From Burkholderiales bacterium GJ-E10 (GTDB lineage: Bacteria; Pseudomonadota; Gammaproteobacteria; Burkholderiales; Burkholderiaceae_F), in the NCBI GenBank assembly GCA_000828975.1, contig AP014683.1, forward strand, positions 573,520 to 637,519: DNA of 64,000 nucleotides. Direction: 5' to 3'. The notes under the pieces were generated by a model. That model made no database searches. It was not told where the DNA came from and saw only the letters and a program-made list of their open reading frames with translations. Shown here one piece after another: positions 62,575 to 64,000 of the stretch. The number at the start of each line of letters is the position of its first letter. Position 1 is the stretch's first letter. The position numbers and the translations under genes are program-made.

Positions 62575-64000
62575 GTGAAGAACATCAACCTCTCGGCGAT
62601 CTTCATCCGGCGGCCGGTTGCGACCTCGCTGCTCGCGCTGGCGATCTTGATTTCGGGAATCCTGGCGTTCGTGCACATGCCGGTGGCGCCGCTGCCGAAC
62701 GTCGAGTTTCCGGTCGTCGTCGTGCAGGCGAGAATGGCGGGCGCCAGCCCCGTGGTGATGGCCCAGACCGTTGCCGAGCCGATCGAGCGGCGCGTCGGCA
62801 CGATCGCCGGCGTCAACGAGCTGACGTCGACGAGTTCGATCGGCAGCACTCGCGTGATTGCCCAGTTCGACCTCGATCGGGATCTCAACGGTGCGGCGCG
62901 CGATGTCGAGGCGGCGATCCAGGCGTCGCGCGCCGACCTTCCGGTCACGCTGCGCAGCAATCCCACGTATCGCGAATACAATCCGGCGACCGCGCCGATC
63001 ATGGTGCTCGCGCTGACGTCCGACACCCTCACCAAGGCGCAGCTCTACGATTCCGCCGACTCGGTCATCCAGCAGGAGTTGTCGCAGGTCAACGGCGTCG
63101 GCAAGATCGTCCTCGGCGGCAGCGCGCTTCCGTCGGTGCGCGTGGAGCTCAATCCCGACAAGCTCAACAGCTACGGCATCGGCCTCGAAGACGTCCGTGC
63201 GGCGATTTCCGCGGCCAATGCGGACAGCGCGAAGGGGCATCTCGATCAGGGCGAAGAGCGCTACGAGGTGCTGTCCAACGACCAGATCAGCAAGGCCGAA
63301 CCCTATCGCAATCTTGTCATCGCCTATCGCAGCGGCGCCCCGGTCTTTCTGCGCGATGTGGCGGAGGTGCTCGATTCCAACGAGAACATCCGCAACGCCG
63401 GTCTTTACAACGGCAAGCCGGCGGTGCTGGTGATCGTCTTCCCCATACCCGGAAGCAACGTCGTCGACACCGTCGCGCAGATCCGGTCCCGCCTGCCGTC
63501 GATCGAGGCGGCGCTTCCGTCGTCGATCCATGTTCACGTCGCGATCGACCGCTCCGTGTCGGTGCGCGCCTCCGTCGACGACACCGAGCGCACCCTGTTC
63601 CTCGCGGTGCTGCTCGTCATCGGGGTGGTGTTCGTGTTTCTCCTCTCGCCGCGCGCCACCCTGATCCCGGCGATCGCGCTGCCGCTGTCGATCATCGGGA
63701 CGTTCGGCCCGATGTATCTCCTCGGATACAGCATCGACAGCCTGTCGCTGATGGCGTTGACCGTCGGAACGGGATTCGTCGTCGACGATGCCGTCGTCGT
63801 CCTCGAGAACGTCGTACGCCACCTCGAGGCCGGCATGGAACCCAGGGAGGCCGCGCTGCGCGGTGCGCGCGAGGTGGGATTCACGGTCGTCTCGATGAGC
63901 CTTTCCCTGGTCGCAGTGTTCCTGCCGATCCTGATGATGCCCGGATTCGTCGGCCTGTTGTTTCACGAGTTCGCCGTCACCCTCTCCGTTGCCATCCTGA
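62575..64000 (+). CDS. mdtC: RND efflux pump subunit (MdtC-type), cut by window end
   Basis: The first 475 residues of a second RND pump gene; it runs past the right edge. The GTG start at 62575 lies 17 bases after the mdtB stop. It has the same start plan (FIRRPVATSLLALAILISGILAFVHMPVAPLPNVEFPV), a first periplasmic loop, and LMALTVGTGFVVDDAVVVLENVVRHLEAGM. The paired, non-identical pumps are the mdtB-mdtC arrangement. The C-terminal half and outer-membrane partner lie outside the window. Confidence 0.93.
   Translation, partial: MKNINLSAIFIRRPVATSLLALAILISGILAFVHMPVAPLPNVEFPVVVVQARMAGASPVVMAQTVAEPIERRVGTIAGVNELTSTSSIGSTRVIAQFDLDRDLNGAARDVEAAIQASRADLPVTLRSNPTYREYNPATAPIMVLALTSDTLTKAQLYDSADSVIQQELSQVNGVGKIVLGGSALPSVRVELNPDKLNSYGIGLEDVRAAISAANADSAKGHLDQGEERYEVLSNDQISKAEPYRNLVIAYRSGAPVFLRDVAEVLDSNENIRNAGLYNGKPAVLVIVFPIPGSNVVDTVAQIRSRLPSIEAALPSSIHVHVAIDRSVSVRASVDDTERTLFLAVLLVIGVVFVFLLSPRATLIPAIALPLSIIGTFGPMYLLGYSIDSLSLMALTVGTGFVVDDAVVVLENVVRHLEAGMEPREAALRGAREVGFTVVSMSLSLVAVFLPILMMPGFVGLLFHEFAVTLSVAIL

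Overview
The window is GC-rich, gene-dense proteobacterial chromosome. The hopanoid (hpn) cluster, the mla-type lipid-transport parts, the MdtABC-type RND efflux system, the gnd/zwf pentose-phosphate block and the bufferin and arsenosugar genes together suggest a beta- or gammaproteobacterium adapted to metal- and metalloid-rich conditions. The species cannot be named from the sequence.

Layout. (1) 1-14530, plus strand: a tightly coupled hopanoid operon (hpnH end, squalene synthase, shc, hpnG, hpnA, hpnI, hpnJ, hpnK, hpnN, hpnL, hpnM), followed by mlaA and a small secreted protein. Most junctions are 4-bp start/stop overlaps. The gene set predicts side-chain extended, glycosylated hopanoids with the cyclitol-ether headgroup, plus export to the outer membrane. 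(2) 14535-20669: an MFS transporter, a DedA protein and a Deg protease on the minus strand, facing a divergent M16 peptidase whose start is only 17 bp from the protease start. (3) 20670-21292: non-coding, with a structured repeat element.

(4) 21293-38136: a metal/metalloid block. It has a radical SAM-DUF547-merA operon, a pentaheme cytochrome, and an ArsR-rhodanese regulator with a palindromic operator facing a fatty acid hydroxylase. A long minus-strand array then runs from doxX through bufA-bufB-bufC (a bufferin RiPP operon), an ECF sigma/anti-sigma pair, arsS, a membrane/FAD oxidoreductase fusion, two arsenosugar-type glycosyltransferases, arsM and a phosphate permease. Two similar ECF-type promoter sequences lie before doxX and before bufA. 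The array would methylate arsenic, build an arsenosugar and make a copper-binding peptide under one stress sigma factor; this integration is the most interesting feature of the window.

(5) 38361-46879: a TetR regulator, a 2OG-Fe(II) oxygenase, a CBS protein, tal-gnd-pgl-zwf (pentose-phosphate pathway) and a B12-binding radical SAM protein. (6) 46894-50275, minus strand: a TerY-type triad (von Willebrand A protein, PP2C phosphatase, protein kinase with zinc ribbon) plus an IspZ-like membrane protein. (7) 50429-52001: one insertion sequence. (8) 52092-54783: a secreted protein, acetyl-CoA synthetase and tRNA-Ser(GGA). (9) 54784-57256: an accessory patch with higBA and an inverted duplication of a small membrane protein gene together with its leader. 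(10) 57340-64000: a MarR regulator, its likely operator, and mdtABC-type RND efflux genes; the last runs off the window.
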